36,719 nt of DNA from Oscillospiraceae bacterium (GTDB taxonomy: Bacteria; Bacillota; Clostridia; Oscillospirales; Oscillospiraceae): contig JAFYLI010000155.1 in assembly GCA_017537165.1 (NCBI GenBank), positions 1 through 36,719 of the forward strand. Direction: 5' to 3'. Position numbers and translations under genes: made by a program. The number at the start of each line of letters is the position of its first letter. Position 1 is the stretch's first letter. This document shows, in pieces, positions 18,168 through 26,420 of the stretch. Below the pieces are notes generated by a model that did no database searches, was not told the DNA's origin, and was given only the letters and a program-made list of their open reading frames with translations.

Positions 18168-18472
18168 GGCGCGTTAGAGCGCGGGGCTTTTGCGAGCCCA
18201 AAATGCGATGAAGCGGGAGATTGCTCGGGCGGTTTCCGAGGTAACTTCCGTGGAGTATGTCCGATAATCGGGCGGCTGGAGAATATCTGTCCCCGGGTAA
18301 ACCACCGGGAATGCAGTGCTGACGCGCTTTTAGTATATCGCTGCGTCAGAATTTAGCCGGCTAAGTATGCCGGCTATACTTCTGTCGCGGAGTGATACGC
18401 ACGGCGGCGGGGATAAGAAATTTCTCAGGTGCGTCCAACCAAACGTACGAACAACAGGAGGAAAACAAGACC
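18168..18472 (+). promoter_or_regulatory. Long structured 5' leader of the S10 operon
   Basis: About 300 nt of mRNA leader without a credible gene. Possible hairpins are GGGC/GCCC (18184-18199), CTCGG/CCGAG (18224-18240), CCGA-TAA-TCGG (18261-18271), CCCGG/CCGGG (18292-18309), CTGACGC/GCGTCAG (18319-18349) and TAGCCGGC/GCCGGCTA (18354-18376). The last has no T run after it. AGGAGG at 18456-18461 serves rpsJ. By analogy with E. coli, where L4 binds the S10 leader, this is a candidate autoregulatory leader. The stems are seen; the ligand is inferred. Confidence 0.6.
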
Positions 18473-18781
18473 ATGGCAAACAAGACCATCAGAATCAGAC
18501 TTAAGGCTTACGACCATCAGCTCATCGACCAGAGTGCTGAGAGAATAGTTGAGACCGCAAAGCGTACCGACGCTAAGGTTTCCGGCCCCATTCCCCTTCC
18601 CACCAAGAAGGAAGTCGTAACCATCCTGCGCGCTGTACACAAGTACAAGGACAGCCGTGAGCAGTTCGAGCGCAGAACCCACAAGAGACTTATCGACATC
18701 ATCGACCCCAGCCAGAAGACCGTTGAGGCTCTCATGTCCCTCGAGCTTCCCGCAGGCGTAGAGATCGAGATCAAGCTCTAA
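18473..18781 (+). CDS. rpsJ: 30S ribosomal protein S10
   Basis: First gene of the operon. S10 is a 30S head protein that also acts in antitermination as NusE. The ATG at 18473 ([19 protein letters not shown]) has AGGAGG 11 nt upstream and gives 102 residues, the standard length. A longer open frame upstream lies in the leader and is not used. [12 protein letters not shown] and [13 protein letters not shown] are standard C-terminal blocks. It is followed by an unusually long 122-nt gap before rplC. Confidence 0.98.
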   Translation: MANKTIRIRLKAYDHQLIDQSAERIVETAKRTDAKVSGPIPLPTKKEVVTILRAVHKYKDSREQFERRTHKRLIDIIDPSQKTVEALMSLELPAGVEIEIKL

Positions 18782-18903
18782 TCCCAAGCGAAACCCACTA
18801 ATTTGCTTGCACCACAGTCCGTCATCTTGCGGGACGGACGGGTCAAGTTGGCCACGGACAAAAGAGCCGGAGGTCAACCAATAACCTTTAAGGAGGAAAT
18901 AAG
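18782..18903 (+). promoter_or_regulatory. Structured intergenic leader between rpsJ and rplC
   Basis: A 122-nt gap inside an otherwise tight operon. Stem A is GTCCGTC (18817-18823) with GACGGAC (18833-18839). Stem B is GTTGGCC (18847-18853) with GGTCAAC (18872-18878, one G-U). It continues inside as CGG/CCG (18855-18857 with 18867-18869) around the loop ACAAAAGAG. The rplC ribosome binding site AAGGAGG follows. No promoter was found. A ribosomal-protein-binding regulatory site or an RNase processing site is plausible. The structure is visible; the role is inferred. Confidence 0.55.
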
Positions 18904-19623
18904 ATGAAAAAGGCAATCATCGGAAAGAAAGTCGGCATGACCCAGATTTTCGATGAGACCGGCAAGGTTATTCCCGTAACCGTTATTGAAGCTGGTCCCT
19001 GCACGGTCGTTCAGAAGAAGAACGCTGACAAGGAAGGCTACACTTCCGTTCAGCTCGGCTTCGCTGAAATCAAGGAGAACGACCTCACCAAGCCCGAGCT
19101 CGGCCACCTGAAGAAGGCAGGCGTAGCTCCTGTAAAGTACCTCAAGGAGTTCAGACTTGAGGACACCACCACCATGAACGTAGGCGATATCCTCAAGGCC
19201 GACGTTTTTGCCGCTGGCGATAAGGTAGACGTTACCGGTATCAGCCGTGGTAAGGGCTTCGCCGGTGTCGTAAAGCGTCACGGTGCTCACATCCAGAAGA
19301 TGTCCCACGGTGGCGGCCCCGTTCACCGTCACGCCGGTTCCATGGGTCCCATCGATCCTGCTCACATCTTCAAGGGCAAGATCGGCGCCGGTCACATGGG
19401 CGTTGAGCAGGTTACTGTTGAAAACCTCGACGTTGTTAAGGTTGACGCAGAGATGAACCTGATCGCAATCAAGGGTGCCATCCCCGGCCCCAAGGGCGGT
19501 ATTGTTTACATCAAGAATACCGTTAAGAACAACAGAGTCAAGAACACTGACACCACCATCAGCAACAATCCCCAGAAGGCATCTGGTAGAAATCCCCAGA
19601 AGGCCTCTGCAAGAAAAGCCTAA
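18904..19623 (+). CDS. rplC: 50S ribosomal protein L3 with C-terminal repeat tail
   Basis: L3 binds 23S rRNA early in 50S assembly and reaches the peptidyl-transferase centre. [20 protein letters not shown] is the signature beginning. [14 protein letters not shown] and [18 protein letters not shown] form the loop that extends into the ribosome core. The body matches the usual 205-210 residues, but the protein has 239: a basic tail follows the final strand and ends in two tandem NPQKASxR units. Start supported by AAGGAGG 7 nt upstream. Confidence 0.98.
   Translation: MKKAIIGKKVGMTQIFDETGKVIPVTVIEAGPCTVVQKKNADKEGYTSVQLGFAEIKENDLTKPELGHLKKAGVAPVKYLKEFRLEDTTTMNVGDILKADVFAAGDKVDVTGISRGKGFAGVVKRHGAHIQKMSHGGGPVHRHAGSMGPIDPAHIFKGKIGAGHMGVEQVTVENLDVVKVDAEMNLIAIKGAIPGPKGGIVYIKNTVKNNRVKNTDTTISNNPQKASGRNPQKASARKA
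19567..19614 (+). repeat. Tandem 24-bp repeat in the rplC 3' end
   Basis: Two head-to-tail 24-bp units begin with the identical AATCCCCAGAAGGC and encode NPQKASGR then NPQKASAR. The near-identity at DNA level suggests a recent duplication that lengthened the L3 tail. Confidence 0.8.
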
Positions 19624-19641
19624 GAAAGGAGAGTTTTTGAA

Positions 19642-20295
19642 ATGCCTACAGCTAAGATGTTTAATATGGCAGGCGAGCAGGTTGGTGCAATCGAGCTCTC
19701 CGAGGCCATTTTCGGAATTGAGCCTAACGCTGCAGTTCTTCACGAGAACGTTAAGAACTACCTGGCAAACCAGAGACAGGGCACTCAGAGCGCTCTGACC
19801 AAGGGTGAAGTTTCCTACTCCACCAAGAAGCCCTGGAGACAGAAGGGTACCGGCCGTGCACGTGCTGGTTACAAGGCTTCTCCCGTATGGACCCACGGTG
19901 GCGTTGCATTCGCTCCCAAGCCCAGAAGCTACAGATACTCCCTGAACAAGAAGGTAAAGCAGCTCGCTATCAAGAGCGCGCTCTCCATCAAGGCTGCTAC
20001 CGGCAACGTTATCGTTGTTGACGGTCTGCAGATGGATTCCATCAAGACCAAGGAGTTCGCAAAGTTCCTCGCTGCAGTTAACGCAGAGAGCAAGTCCATG
20101 ATCATCACCAACGGCGCTCAGGAGAACGTTATCAAGTCCTCCCGCAACATTCCCGGTGTTAACACCACTTTCGCTTACTCTGATGCAAACGACAATCAGA
20201 AGAAGGTTATGTGGAACGTATATGACATCATGAATGCTAAGAGCCTGATCGTTGATAAGGACGCCCTCGCTATCATTGAGGAGGTTTACGCCTGA
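19642..20295 (+). CDS. rplD: 50S ribosomal protein L4
   Basis: L4 binds domain I of 23S rRNA and lines the peptide exit tunnel; in E. coli it also represses the S10 operon. It has 217 residues, slightly longer than the usual 200-207. The tunnel-loop motif KPWRQKGTGRARAGYKASPVW is intact, as is the FAPKPRSYRYSLNKK block. Its start follows AAGGAG after 10 nt. The stop overlaps the rplW start by 1 nt. It is the most obvious candidate ligand of the S10 leader. Confidence 0.98.
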   Translation: MPTAKMFNMAGEQVGAIELSEAIFGIEPNAAVLHENVKNYLANQRQGTQSALTKGEVSYSTKKPWRQKGTGRARAGYKASPVWTHGGVAFAPKPRSYRYSLNKKVKQLAIKSALSIKAATGNVIVVDGLQMDSIKTKEFAKFLAAVNAESKSMIITNGAQENVIKSSRNIPGVNTTFAYSDANDNQKKVMWNVYDIMNAKSLIVDKDALAIIEEVYA

Positions 20296-20591
20296 TGAGA
20301 ACAGTATACGACGTTATTATCCGCCCCATCGTTACTGAGCAGTCGATGGAGCAGTCCGATATCAAAAAGTATGCCTTCGAGGTTGCTAAGGACGCTAACA
20401 AGATCGAGATCAAGAACGCTGTAGAGACCATCTTCGGCGTTAAGGTTGAGAAGGTTACCACCACTCACGTTCGTGGCAAGCAGCGCCGCAACGGCGCCTA
20501 TCCTTCCGGTTTCTCCGCAAGCTGGAAGAAGGCAGTGGTCAAGCTCACTGAGAGCTCCAAGACCATCGAATTCTTCGAAGGGATGGTGTGA
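20295..20591 (+). CDS. rplW: 50S ribosomal protein L23
   Basis: L23 sits at the exit-tunnel mouth and is the docking site for trigger factor and SRP. The 98 residues begin MRTVYDVIIRPIVTEQSM, and VNAVETIFGVKVEKV-like residues and RGKQRRNG mark the family. There is no independent gap: it begins in the TGATG overlap with rplD, which suggests translational coupling. rplB follows 4 nt downstream. Confidence 0.97.
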   Translation: MRTVYDVIIRPIVTEQSMEQSDIKKYAFEVAKDANKIEIKNAVETIFGVKVEKVTTTHVRGKQRRNGAYPSGFSASWKKAVVKLTESSKTIEFFEGMV

Positions 20592-20595
20592 TTAA

Positions 20596-21432
20596 ATGGC
20601 AGTAAAAACTTTTAAGCCCACTACTCCGTCCAGAAGACACATGACTGTCTCCGGATTTGAGGGTGTTGACAAGAAGGCAAAGCCCGAAAGAAGCCTTGTC
20701 GAAGTTCTCAAGAAGAACTCTGGCCGTAACAGCTATGGCCGTATCACCGTTCGCCATCGCGGCGGCGGCAACAGACGCAAGTACAGAATCATCGACTTCA
20801 AGCGCGATAAGTTCGATGTTGAGGGTACCGTAGTTCGTATCGAGTACGACCCCAACCGCAGCGCTTACATCGCTCTCATTCAGTACACCGACGGCGAGAA
20901 GAGATACATCCTCGCTCCCGTTGACCTGAAGCCCGGCGATAAGGTCATCTCCTCCGCTAAGGCTGACATCAAGGCCGGCAACTGCCTGCCCATCTCTGAG
21001 ATTCCCGTTGGTACCGTTATCCACAACATCGAGCTCTACCCCGGCAAGGGCGCTCAGCTTGTTCGTTCCGCTGGTACCTTCGCTCAGCTGATGGCTAAGG
21101 AAGGCGCTCTTGCTCAGGTAAGACTGCCCTCCGGCGAAGTCCGCTATGTCCGCACCAACTGCATGGCTGTTATCGGTCAGGTTGGCAACATCGAGCACGA
21201 GAACATCAAGATCGGTAAGGCCGGTCGTAAGCGTCACATGGGCTGGCGTCCCACCGTTCGCGGTAGCGTCATGAACCCCGTTGACCACCCCCACGGTGGT
21301 GGTGAGGGTAAGTCCCCCGTTGGCCGTCCCGGCCCTGTAACTCCTTGGGGCAAGCCTGCTCTGGGTTACAAGACCAGAAAGACCAAGAACCGCACCGAGA
21401 AGTTCATCGTAAAGCATCGTAACGCTAAGTAA
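20596..21432 (+). CDS. rplB: 50S ribosomal protein L2
   Basis: One of the most conserved 50S proteins, needed for subunit joining and peptidyl-transferase activity. It is 278 residues, the normal size. [19 protein letters not shown] in the N-terminal half and [20 protein letters not shown] near the C-terminus are diagnostic; the latter contains the conserved histidine of the catalytic-centre loop. It lies 4 nt after rplW and 14 nt before rpsS. Confidence 0.98.
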   Translation: MAVKTFKPTTPSRRHMTVSGFEGVDKKAKPERSLVEVLKKNSGRNSYGRITVRHRGGGNRRKYRIIDFKRDKFDVEGTVVRIEYDPNRSAYIALIQYTDGEKRYILAPVDLKPGDKVISSAKADIKAGNCLPISEIPVGTVIHNIELYPGKGAQLVRSAGTFAQLMAKEGALAQVRLPSGEVRYVRTNCMAVIGQVGNIEHENIKIGKAGRKRHMGWRPTVRGSVMNPVDHPHGGGEGKSPVGRPGPVTPWGKPALGYKTRKTKNRTEKFIVKHRNAK

Positions 21433-21446
21433 GGAGGCAAAGAGTA

Positions 21447-21719
21447 ATGAGCAGAAGTATTAAAAAGGGACCCTTTGCCGCACCTGAACTGCTGAAAAGG
21501 GTTGACGAAATGAACAAGACCGGCGAGAAGAAGGTTCTGAAGACCTGGTCCAGAGCTACCACCATCTTCCCCTCTTTCGTTGGCCACACTATCGCCGTTC
21601 ACGATGGCCGCAAGCACGTTCCCGTATACGTCACCGAAGATATGGTTGGCCATAAGCTCGGTGAGTTCGCTCCCACTCGTACCTACAGAGGTCATGCGGG
21701 AAGCAAGACTACCAGATAA
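21447..21719 (+). CDS. rpsS: 30S ribosomal protein S19
   Basis: A 30S head protein that contacts S13 and the A-site tRNA side. The 90-residue length, the beginning [11 protein letters not shown] and the blocks [22 protein letters not shown] and [13 protein letters not shown] are all standard. AAGGAGG precedes the start. It forms part of the continuous S10 cluster with a 14-nt gap on each side. Confidence 0.98.
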   Translation: MSRSIKKGPFAAPELLKRVDEMNKTGEKKVLKTWSRATTIFPSFVGHTIAVHDGRKHVPVYVTEDMVGHKLGEFAPTRTYRGHAGSKTTR

Positions 21720-21733
21720 GGAGGAGAACAGAC

Positions 21734-22069
21734 ATGGAAGCAAGAGCACATCTCAGTCATGCCCGTATCACTCCTCGCAAGGTCAAGATCGTTTGTGACC
21801 TCATCAGAGGCAAGGATACCAAGACTGCCGTCGCAATTCTCATGAATACCCCCAACGCAGCTGCTGAGCTTCTTCTTAAGCTCGTAAACAGCGCTGTTGC
21901 AAACGCTGAGAACAATCACTCTATGGATCCCGACAATCTCTACATTTCCGAGACTTTTGCTAACCCCGGTCCCACCCTCAAGAGAGGTATGGCCAGAGCA
22001 AGAGGCGGTTATGCCCGCATTCTGAAGAGAACGTCGCACATCACCGTAGTAGTCAAGGAAAAGGAGTAA
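21734..22069 (+). CDS. rplV: 50S ribosomal protein L22
   Basis: L22 lines the nascent peptide tunnel with L4 and is a site of macrolide-resistance changes in other bacteria. It has 111 residues. Visible blocks are [18 protein letters not shown] at the start and [33 protein letters not shown], the tunnel hairpin, at the end. No insertion or deletion stands out in the hairpin. rpsC starts 4 nt downstream. Confidence 0.98.
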   Translation: MEARAHLSHARITPRKVKIVCDLIRGKDTKTAVAILMNTPNAAAELLLKLVNSAVANAENNHSMDPDNLYISETFANPGPTLKRGMARARGGYARILKRTSHITVVVKEKE

Positions 22070-22073
22070 GATT

Positions 22074-22931
22074 ATGGGTCAGAAAGTAAATCCCCACGGC
22101 CTTCGCGTCGGCGTTATCAAGGATTGGGATTCTCGCTGGTACGCCAGAAATGAAAAGGTTGGCGACCTCATAGTCGAGGACTACAACATCCGTAAGTTCC
22201 TTAAGAAGACTCTTTACGGTGCTGGCGTTCCCAAGATCGAGATCGAAAGAGATAACGCAAAGGTTAAGATTTATATCCACTGCTCTCGCCCCGGTGTTGT
22301 AATCGGCAAGGGCGGCGCTGAGATCGAAAAGCTCAGACTGCAGGTGGAGAAGATGATCGGCAAGCCTGTAGCTCTCAACATCGTTGAGGTTAAGCAGCCC
22401 GACATCAATGCGCAGCTCGTTGCTGAGAACATTGCTCAGCAGCTGGAGAAGAGAATCTCCTTCCGCCGCGCTATGAAGAATGCAATGTCCAGAGCTATGA
22501 GACTCGGCGTACGCGGCATCAAGGTTGCTTGCTCCGGTCGTCTGGGCGGCGCTGAAATCGCTCGCTCCGAGAGCTATCACGAAGGTACCATTCCCCTCCA
22601 GACCCTGAGAGCCGACATCGAGTACGGCTTCGCTGAGGCTGCTACCACTTACGGCCGCATCGGCGTTAAGGTTTGGATCTACAAGGGTGAGGTCCTCAAC
22701 CAGACTCTCAGAACCACCCCCAGAACCATGGACACCTCTAAGCCCTTCGATCGCAAGGATCGCCGCGACAACCGCCGCCGCGATAACAACCGTCAGGGTG
22801 GCGAGCGCCGTCAGGGCGGCTTCGGCCAGAGACAGGGTGGCTTTAACAGACCCCAGGGTCAGGGTAGACCCCAGGGCGGATTCAAGGGTCAGGGTAGACC
22901 CGGTACACCTAAGGAAGGAGGAGCCAACTAA
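22074..22931 (+). CDS. rpsC: 30S ribosomal protein S3 with long Arg/Gly/Gln-rich tail
   Basis: S3 forms part of the mRNA entry channel and helicase. The N-terminal KH domain ([13 protein letters not shown]) and C-terminal S3 domain ([38 protein letters not shown]) are complete by about residue 218. From D220 to residue 285 there is an extra tail, Arg/Asp-rich then Gly-Gln-Arg-rich (RQGGF, RPQGGF, GQGRPG). It looks disordered and RNA-binding. The total of 285 compares with about 210-235 in most bacteria. It overlaps rplP by 1 nt. Confidence 0.97.
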   Translation: MGQKVNPHGLRVGVIKDWDSRWYARNEKVGDLIVEDYNIRKFLKKTLYGAGVPKIEIERDNAKVKIYIHCSRPGVVIGKGGAEIEKLRLQVEKMIGKPVALNIVEVKQPDINAQLVAENIAQQLEKRISFRRAMKNAMSRAMRLGVRGIKVACSGRLGGAEIARSESYHEGTIPLQTLRADIEYGFAEAATTYGRIGVKVWIYKGEVLNQTLRTTPRTMDTSKPFDRKDRRDNRRRDNNRQGGERRQGGFGQRQGGFNRPQGQGRPQGGFKGQGRPGTPKEGGAN

Positions 22932-23359
22932 TGCTTCTGCCTAAGAGAGTTAAGCACCGCAAGGTACAGAGAGGTCGTATGACCGGTAAGGCTACCAGAG
23001 GCAATACCATTACCTACGGTGAGTTTGGTATTCAGGCCCTTGAGCCCAGCTGGATCACCAGCAGACAGATCGAGGCTGCTCGTATCGCCATGACCCGTTA
23101 TATCAAGAGAGGCGGTAAGGTCTGGATCAAGATTTTCCCCGACAAGCCCATCACCCAGAAGCCTGCTGAAACCCGAATGGGTTCCGGTAAGGGTTCCCCT
23201 GAGTATTGGGTAGCCGTCGTTAAGCCCGGCAGAGTTCTTTTTGAGATCGCCGGTGTTCCCGAGGAAACTGCACGCGAAGCACTGAGACTTGCAAGCCACA
23301 AGCTGCCCTGCAAGACCAAGTTCGTTGTGCGCGAAACCGAGACAGGTGGTGAAGAATGA
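22931..23359 (+). CDS. rplP: 50S ribosomal protein L16
   Basis: A late-assembling 50S protein near the A-site tRNA elbow. It has 142 residues. The beginning [19 protein letters not shown] and the block [26 protein letters not shown] are diagnostic; the latter contains the arginine region hydroxylated by YcfD in some Gram-negative bacteria. The start overlaps the rpsC stop by 1 nt (TAATG), with GGAGGAG in the end of rpsC as ribosome binding site. The stop overlaps rpmC. Confidence 0.98.
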   Translation: MLLPKRVKHRKVQRGRMTGKATRGNTITYGEFGIQALEPSWITSRQIEAARIAMTRYIKRGGKVWIKIFPDKPITQKPAETRMGSGKGSPEYWVAVVKPGRVLFEIAGVPEETAREALRLASHKLPCKTKFVVRETETGGEE

Positions 23360-23553
23360 TGAAGGCAAGTGAAGTACGCGGCCTGACTGCCGAGGAACTC
23401 AACGCAAAGCTTGTTGACCTGAAGAAGGATCTCTTCTTCCTGAGAATGCAGCATGCAACCAACCAGCTCGACAATCCCATGAAGATTGCCGAGGTTAAGA
23501 AGAATATTGCCAAAATCAAGACTGTAATCCGTGAAAAAGAGCTTGAGCGGTAA
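23356..23553 (+). CDS. rpmC: 50S ribosomal protein L29
   Basis: A small two-helix protein at the tunnel exit next to L23. It has 65 residues, or 64 if the second of two adjacent ATG codons (23359) is used. It reads [19 protein letters not shown], with [15 protein letters not shown] in the middle, standard for the family. ATGATG overlaps the rplP stop, so initiation is coupled to rplP termination. Sequence alone does not decide between the two starts. Confidence 0.95.
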   Translation: MMKASEVRGLTAEELNAKLVDLKKDLFFLRMQHATNQLDNPMKIAEVKKNIAKIKTVIREKELER

Positions 23554-23562
23554 GGAGGCTGA

Positions 23563-23829
23563 ATGGACATGAGTGAAAGAACTACTTCCAGAAAAACCAG
23601 AACCGGCAAGGTCATTTCCGACAAGATGGACAAGACCATTGTCGTAGCGGTCGAGGACCGTGTAGCCCATCCGCTCTACAAGAAGATCATCAAGAGAACT
23701 TACAAGCTGAAGGCTCACGATGAGAACAACGAGTGCGGTGTAGGCGATATCGTTAAAGTTATGGAGACCAGACCCCTCTCTAAGGATAAGAGATGGCGCA
23801 TGGTCGAGATAATCGAAAAAGCAAAGTAA
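23563..23829 (+). CDS. rpsQ: 30S ribosomal protein S17
   Basis: An early-binding 30S protein. It has 88 residues from the ATG at 23563, or 86 from the ATG at 23569. GGAGG (23554-23558) is 4 nt from the first and 10 nt from the second, so the second start ([13 protein letters not shown]) is quite possible. [25 protein letters not shown] is the signature, and [21 protein letters not shown] is the C-terminal block. It ends the classical S10 part of the operon. Confidence 0.96.
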   Translation: MDMSERTTSRKTRTGKVISDKMDKTIVVAVEDRVAHPLYKKIIKRTYKLKAHDENNECGVGDIVKVMETRPLSKDKRWRMVEIIEKAK

Positions 23830-23841
23830 GGAGGGGCCTCA

Positions 23842-24210
23842 ATGATACAGCAGGAAACATACCTGAAGGTTGCCGATAACACCGGCGCCAAGGAAATCAA
23901 GTGCATTCGTGTGCTGGGTGGCTCCAAGAGAAAGTACGGAAACATCGGTGACGTTATCGTGGCTTCTGTCCGTAAGGCAGCTCCCGGTGGCACCGTAAAG
24001 AAGGGCGACGTCGTTAAGGCTGTTATCGTCCGTTCCGCTAAGGGAGTCCGCCGTGCAGACGGCACCTATGTTCGTTTCGACGAGAACGCAGCAGTTCTCA
24101 TCAAGGACGACAAGAACCCCAAGGGTACCAGAATTTTTGGACCTGTTGCCAGGGAGCTGCGTGACAAGGATTACATGAAGATCCTGTCCCTCGCCCCGGA
24201 AGTAATTTAA
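23842..24210 (+). CDS. rplN: 50S ribosomal protein L14
   Basis: A subunit-interface 50S protein and the docking site for RsfS, whose gene is also in this window. The 122-residue length is exactly standard. [28 protein letters not shown] and [27 protein letters not shown] are typical blocks at the two ends. This is the first gene of the spc-type part; no promoter is seen between rpsQ and rplN (12-nt gap). Confidence 0.98.
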   Translation: MIQQETYLKVADNTGAKEIKCIRVLGGSKRKYGNIGDVIVASVRKAAPGGTVKKGDVVKAVIVRSAKGVRRADGTYVRFDENAAVLIKDDKNPKGTRIFGPVARELRDKDYMKILSLAPEVI

Positions 24211-24226
24211 GGGGGAGGCAAATACA

Positions 24227-24535
24227 ATGAACATTAGAAGAGACGATACCGTCATAGTTCTGTCCGGTAAGGACAAGGGTAAGGAAGGCAAGGTCCTTTC
24301 CGCCGATCCCAAAAACGGCAAGGTTGTTGTTGAGGGCGTAAACGTTGCTCACAAGCACCAGAAGCCCAGAAGACAGGGCGAAGAGGGTGGCATCATCAAG
24401 ATGGAGACCCCCATCTACGCCTGCAAGGTCATGCGTGTCTGCCCCAAGTGCGGCAAGCCCACTAAGGCTGCTTTCAAGTTCCTGGAGGATGGCTCCAAGG
24501 TTCGCGTCTGCAAGAAGTGCGGCGAGACTATATAA
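24227..24535 (+). CDS. rplX: 50S ribosomal protein L24 with zinc-ribbon end
   Basis: An assembly-initiator protein of the 50S subunit. It has 102 residues. The KOW motif spans the start (DDTVIVLSGKDKGKEGKVL). The C-terminal half has two CxxC pairs (VCPKCGKPT and VCKKCGE), a probable zinc-binding ribbon that is present in many Firmicutes L24 proteins but not in E. coli. The ribosome binding site GGGGGAGG lies 10 nt upstream. Confidence 0.97.
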   Translation: MNIRRDDTVIVLSGKDKGKEGKVLSADPKNGKVVVEGVNVAHKHQKPRRQGEEGGIIKMETPIYACKVMRVCPKCGKPTKAAFKFLEDGSKVRVCKKCGETI

Positions 24536-24551
24536 GGGAGGGTAAACGACA

Positions 24552-25091
24552 ATGGCAAGAATGAAGAATAAGTATCTCGAAGAAGTCGCTCCTGCTCTTA
24601 TGAAGAAGTTCGAGTACAAGAGCACCATGCAGATCCCCAGGATCGAGAAGATCGTTGTTAACGTAGGCTGCGGCGACGTTAAGGACAACGCTAAGGGTCT
24701 GGAAGCTGTTGTAAACGAGATTTCCGCTATCACCGGTCAGCGCGCTGTTATCACCAAGGCAAGAAAGTCCGTTGCTAACTTCAAGGTTAGAGAGGGCATG
24801 CCCGTTGGTGTCAAGGTTACCCTGCGTCACGATAAGATGTGGGAGTTCCTCGACAGACTGCTCAACGTTGCTCTTCCCCGTGTTCGTGACTTCAGAGGCA
24901 TCAACCCCAACTCCTTCGACGGCCGCGGCAACTACGCTCTCGGCATCAAGGAGCAGCTGATCTTCCCTGAAATCGAGTACGATAAGATCGACAAGATCCG
25001 CGGTATGGACATCATCGTCTGCACCACCGCTGAGACCGATGAGGAAGCAAGAGAACTGCTCAGACTCATGGGCGCTCCCTTCCAGTCTTAA
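24552..25091 (+). CDS. rplE: 50S ribosomal protein L5
   Basis: A 5S rRNA-binding protein of the central protuberance that contacts P-site tRNA. It has 179 residues, standard. The segment [17 protein letters not shown], the [15 protein letters not shown] block and the [17 protein letters not shown] signature are intact. In E. coli the S8 repressor target overlaps the start of this gene. Here no comparable hairpin stands out at the rplE start, whereas one lies further down, before rpsH. Confidence 0.98.
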   Translation: MARMKNKYLEEVAPALMKKFEYKSTMQIPRIEKIVVNVGCGDVKDNAKGLEAVVNEISAITGQRAVITKARKSVANFKVREGMPVGVKVTLRHDKMWEFLDRLLNVALPRVRDFRGINPNSFDGRGNYALGIKEQLIFPEIEYDKIDKIRGMDIIVCTTAETDEEARELLRLMGAPFQS

Positions 25092-25105
25092 GGAGGAAAA
25101 CATCA

Positions 25106-25291
25106 ATGGCTAAGAAATCTATGATTCTCAAGCAGCAGAGAACCCCCAAGTTTTCCTGCCGCCGTTACAACAGATGCAAGATCTGTGGTCGTCCTCACGC
25201 TTATCTGAGAGACTACGGTATCTGCCGTATCTGCTTCCGTGAGCTCGCTTACAAGGGCCAGCTTCCCGGTGTTAAGAAGGCTTCCTGGTAA
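25106..25291 (+). CDS. rpsN: 30S ribosomal protein S14, zinc-binding form
   Basis: The 61-residue short S14 type with four zinc-ligand cysteines: CKICG at C24/C27 and CRICF at C40/C43. This is the C+ form used when zinc is plentiful; a zinc-free paralogue may exist elsewhere but is not in the window. It begins [19 protein letters not shown] and ends LPGVKKASW, both typical. An unusual 159-nt gap follows before rpsH. Confidence 0.98.
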   Translation: MAKKSMILKQQRTPKFSCRRYNRCKICGRPHAYLRDYGICRICFRELAYKGQLPGVKKASW

Positions 25292-25450
25292 TCCAAGGAA
25301 ACCACCCAATCAGTCAATAGGACGACGAAAGGTCATTGGCAATTAGCTGAGGAAGCGCCGGGCAACCGGTGCTTCCCAAGACATTGGTTTTGATACCTCG
25401 TCGCCTGAACAGGCAAAGCCTGTAACTCTAAACAAGGAGGATATATTAAA
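25292..25450 (+). promoter_or_regulatory. Structured intergenic leader between rpsN and rpsH
   Basis: A 159-nt gap in an operon where most gaps are under 20 nt. Outer helix: CGACGA (25323-25328) with TCGTCG (25398-25403), extended by GGT (25331-25333) with ACC (25395-25397) across a two-A bulge. Inside is an 11-bp hairpin GGAAGCGCCGG / CCGGTGCTTCC capped by a GCAA (GNRA) tetraloop (25351-25376). CATTGG occurs on both sides of the hairpin. Downstream is ACAGGC-AAA-GCCTGT (25409-25423), then the rpsH ribosome binding site AAGGAGG. No promoter was seen. A protein- or RNase-binding regulatory role is inferred. Confidence 0.6.
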
Positions 25451-25849
25451 ATGCAGATCACTGATCCTATTGCGGATATGCTCACTAGAATTCGTAACGC
25501 TAACTCCGCAAAGCACGACACCGTTGATATTCCCGCCTCCAACATGAAGAAGGCCATTGCTGGCATTCTCCAGGAAGAGGGCTATATCAAGAACTTCCAG
25601 ATTATCGACGACGGTACCCAGGGCGTCATCAGAGTCGCTCTCAAGTACAACGCCGGTAAGGAATGCGTTATTTCCGGCCTCAAGAGAGTCAGCAAGCCCG
25701 GTCTGAGAATTTATGCCGGCGCTGACGAGCTCCCCAGAGTTCTCAAGGGTCTCGGTATCGCAATCATTTCTACTTCCAAGGGCATTATGACCGACAAGAA
25801 GGCTCGCGAAGCTCATGTCGGCGGCGAAGTCCTTGCGTTTGTATGGTAA
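25451..25849 (+). CDS. rpsH: 30S ribosomal protein S8
   Basis: S8 binds helix 21 of 16S rRNA and, in E. coli, represses the spc operon by binding its mRNA. It has 132 residues. [18 protein letters not shown] is the signature beginning. The C-terminal block normally containing GISIL(S/T)TSKG appears as [25 protein letters not shown] lies 11 nt upstream in a structured leader. S8 is therefore the first protein to suspect as the ligand of that leader. Confidence 0.98.
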   Translation: MQITDPIADMLTRIRNANSAKHDTVDIPASNMKKAIAGILQEEGYIKNFQIIDDGTQGVIRVALKYNAGKECVISGLKRVSKPGLRIYAGADELPRVLKGLGIAIISTSKGIMTDKKAREAHVGGEVLAFVW

Positions 25850-25864
25850 GGGAGGTAACGAATC

Positions 25865-26404
25865 ATGTCTAGAATTGGAAGAACTCCCATTACCGTTCCC
25901 GCAGGTGTTGAAATCACCGTTAGCGAGGCTAACCTCGTTACCGTTAAGGGCCCCAAGGGTTCCCTGACCAAGAATCTTCACCCTGCAATGATCATCAAGG
26001 TTGACGGCGGCGTTGCAACCGTCGAGAGACCCAACGACGAGAAGGAAAACCGTTCCCTGCACGGCCTCACCCGTACTCTCCTCGCCAACATGGTAGAGGG
26101 CGTAACCAACGGCTTCAAGAAGGAGCTCGAGGTAAACGGCGTAGGTTACAGAGTCCAGAAGCAGGGCAATCAGCTCATCATGAACATCGGCTACTCTCAT
26201 CAGGTTATCATTGATGAAGTAGATGGCATAACCATCGATGCTCCCGATGCTAACAAGATTGTAATCAACGGTATAGATAAGCAGAAGGTCGGCCAGTTTG
26301 CTGCGGACGTTCGCAAAAAGAGACCCCCCGAGCCTTATAAGGGCAAGGGCATCAAGTATGCTGACGAAGTTATCCGCCGCAAGGAAGGCAAGACCGGTAA
26401 GTAA
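25865..26404 (+). CDS. rplF: 50S ribosomal protein L6
   Basis: A two-domain 50S protein near the sarcin-ricin loop and factor-binding site. It has 179 residues, standard. MSRIGRTPITVPAGVEITV, VKGPKGSLTKNLHP and the conserved C-terminal block KKRPPEPYKGKGIKYADEVIRRKEGK are all present. GGGAGG precedes the start. Gaps to rpsH and rplR are 15-16 nt. Confidence 0.98.
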   Translation: MSRIGRTPITVPAGVEITVSEANLVTVKGPKGSLTKNLHPAMIIKVDGGVATVERPNDEKENRSLHGLTRTLLANMVEGVTNGFKKELEVNGVGYRVQKQGNQLIMNIGYSHQVIIDEVDGITIDAPDANKIVINGIDKQKVGQFAADVRKKRPPEPYKGKGIKYADEVIRRKEGKTGK

Positions 26405-26420
26405 AGGGAGGTGTACCTAA

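Noticed and set aside
18153-18356. Open frame of 67 residues in the S10 leader
   Set aside because: It overlaps the -10 box and the hairpin-rich leader, has no ribosome binding site and no recognisable protein pattern.
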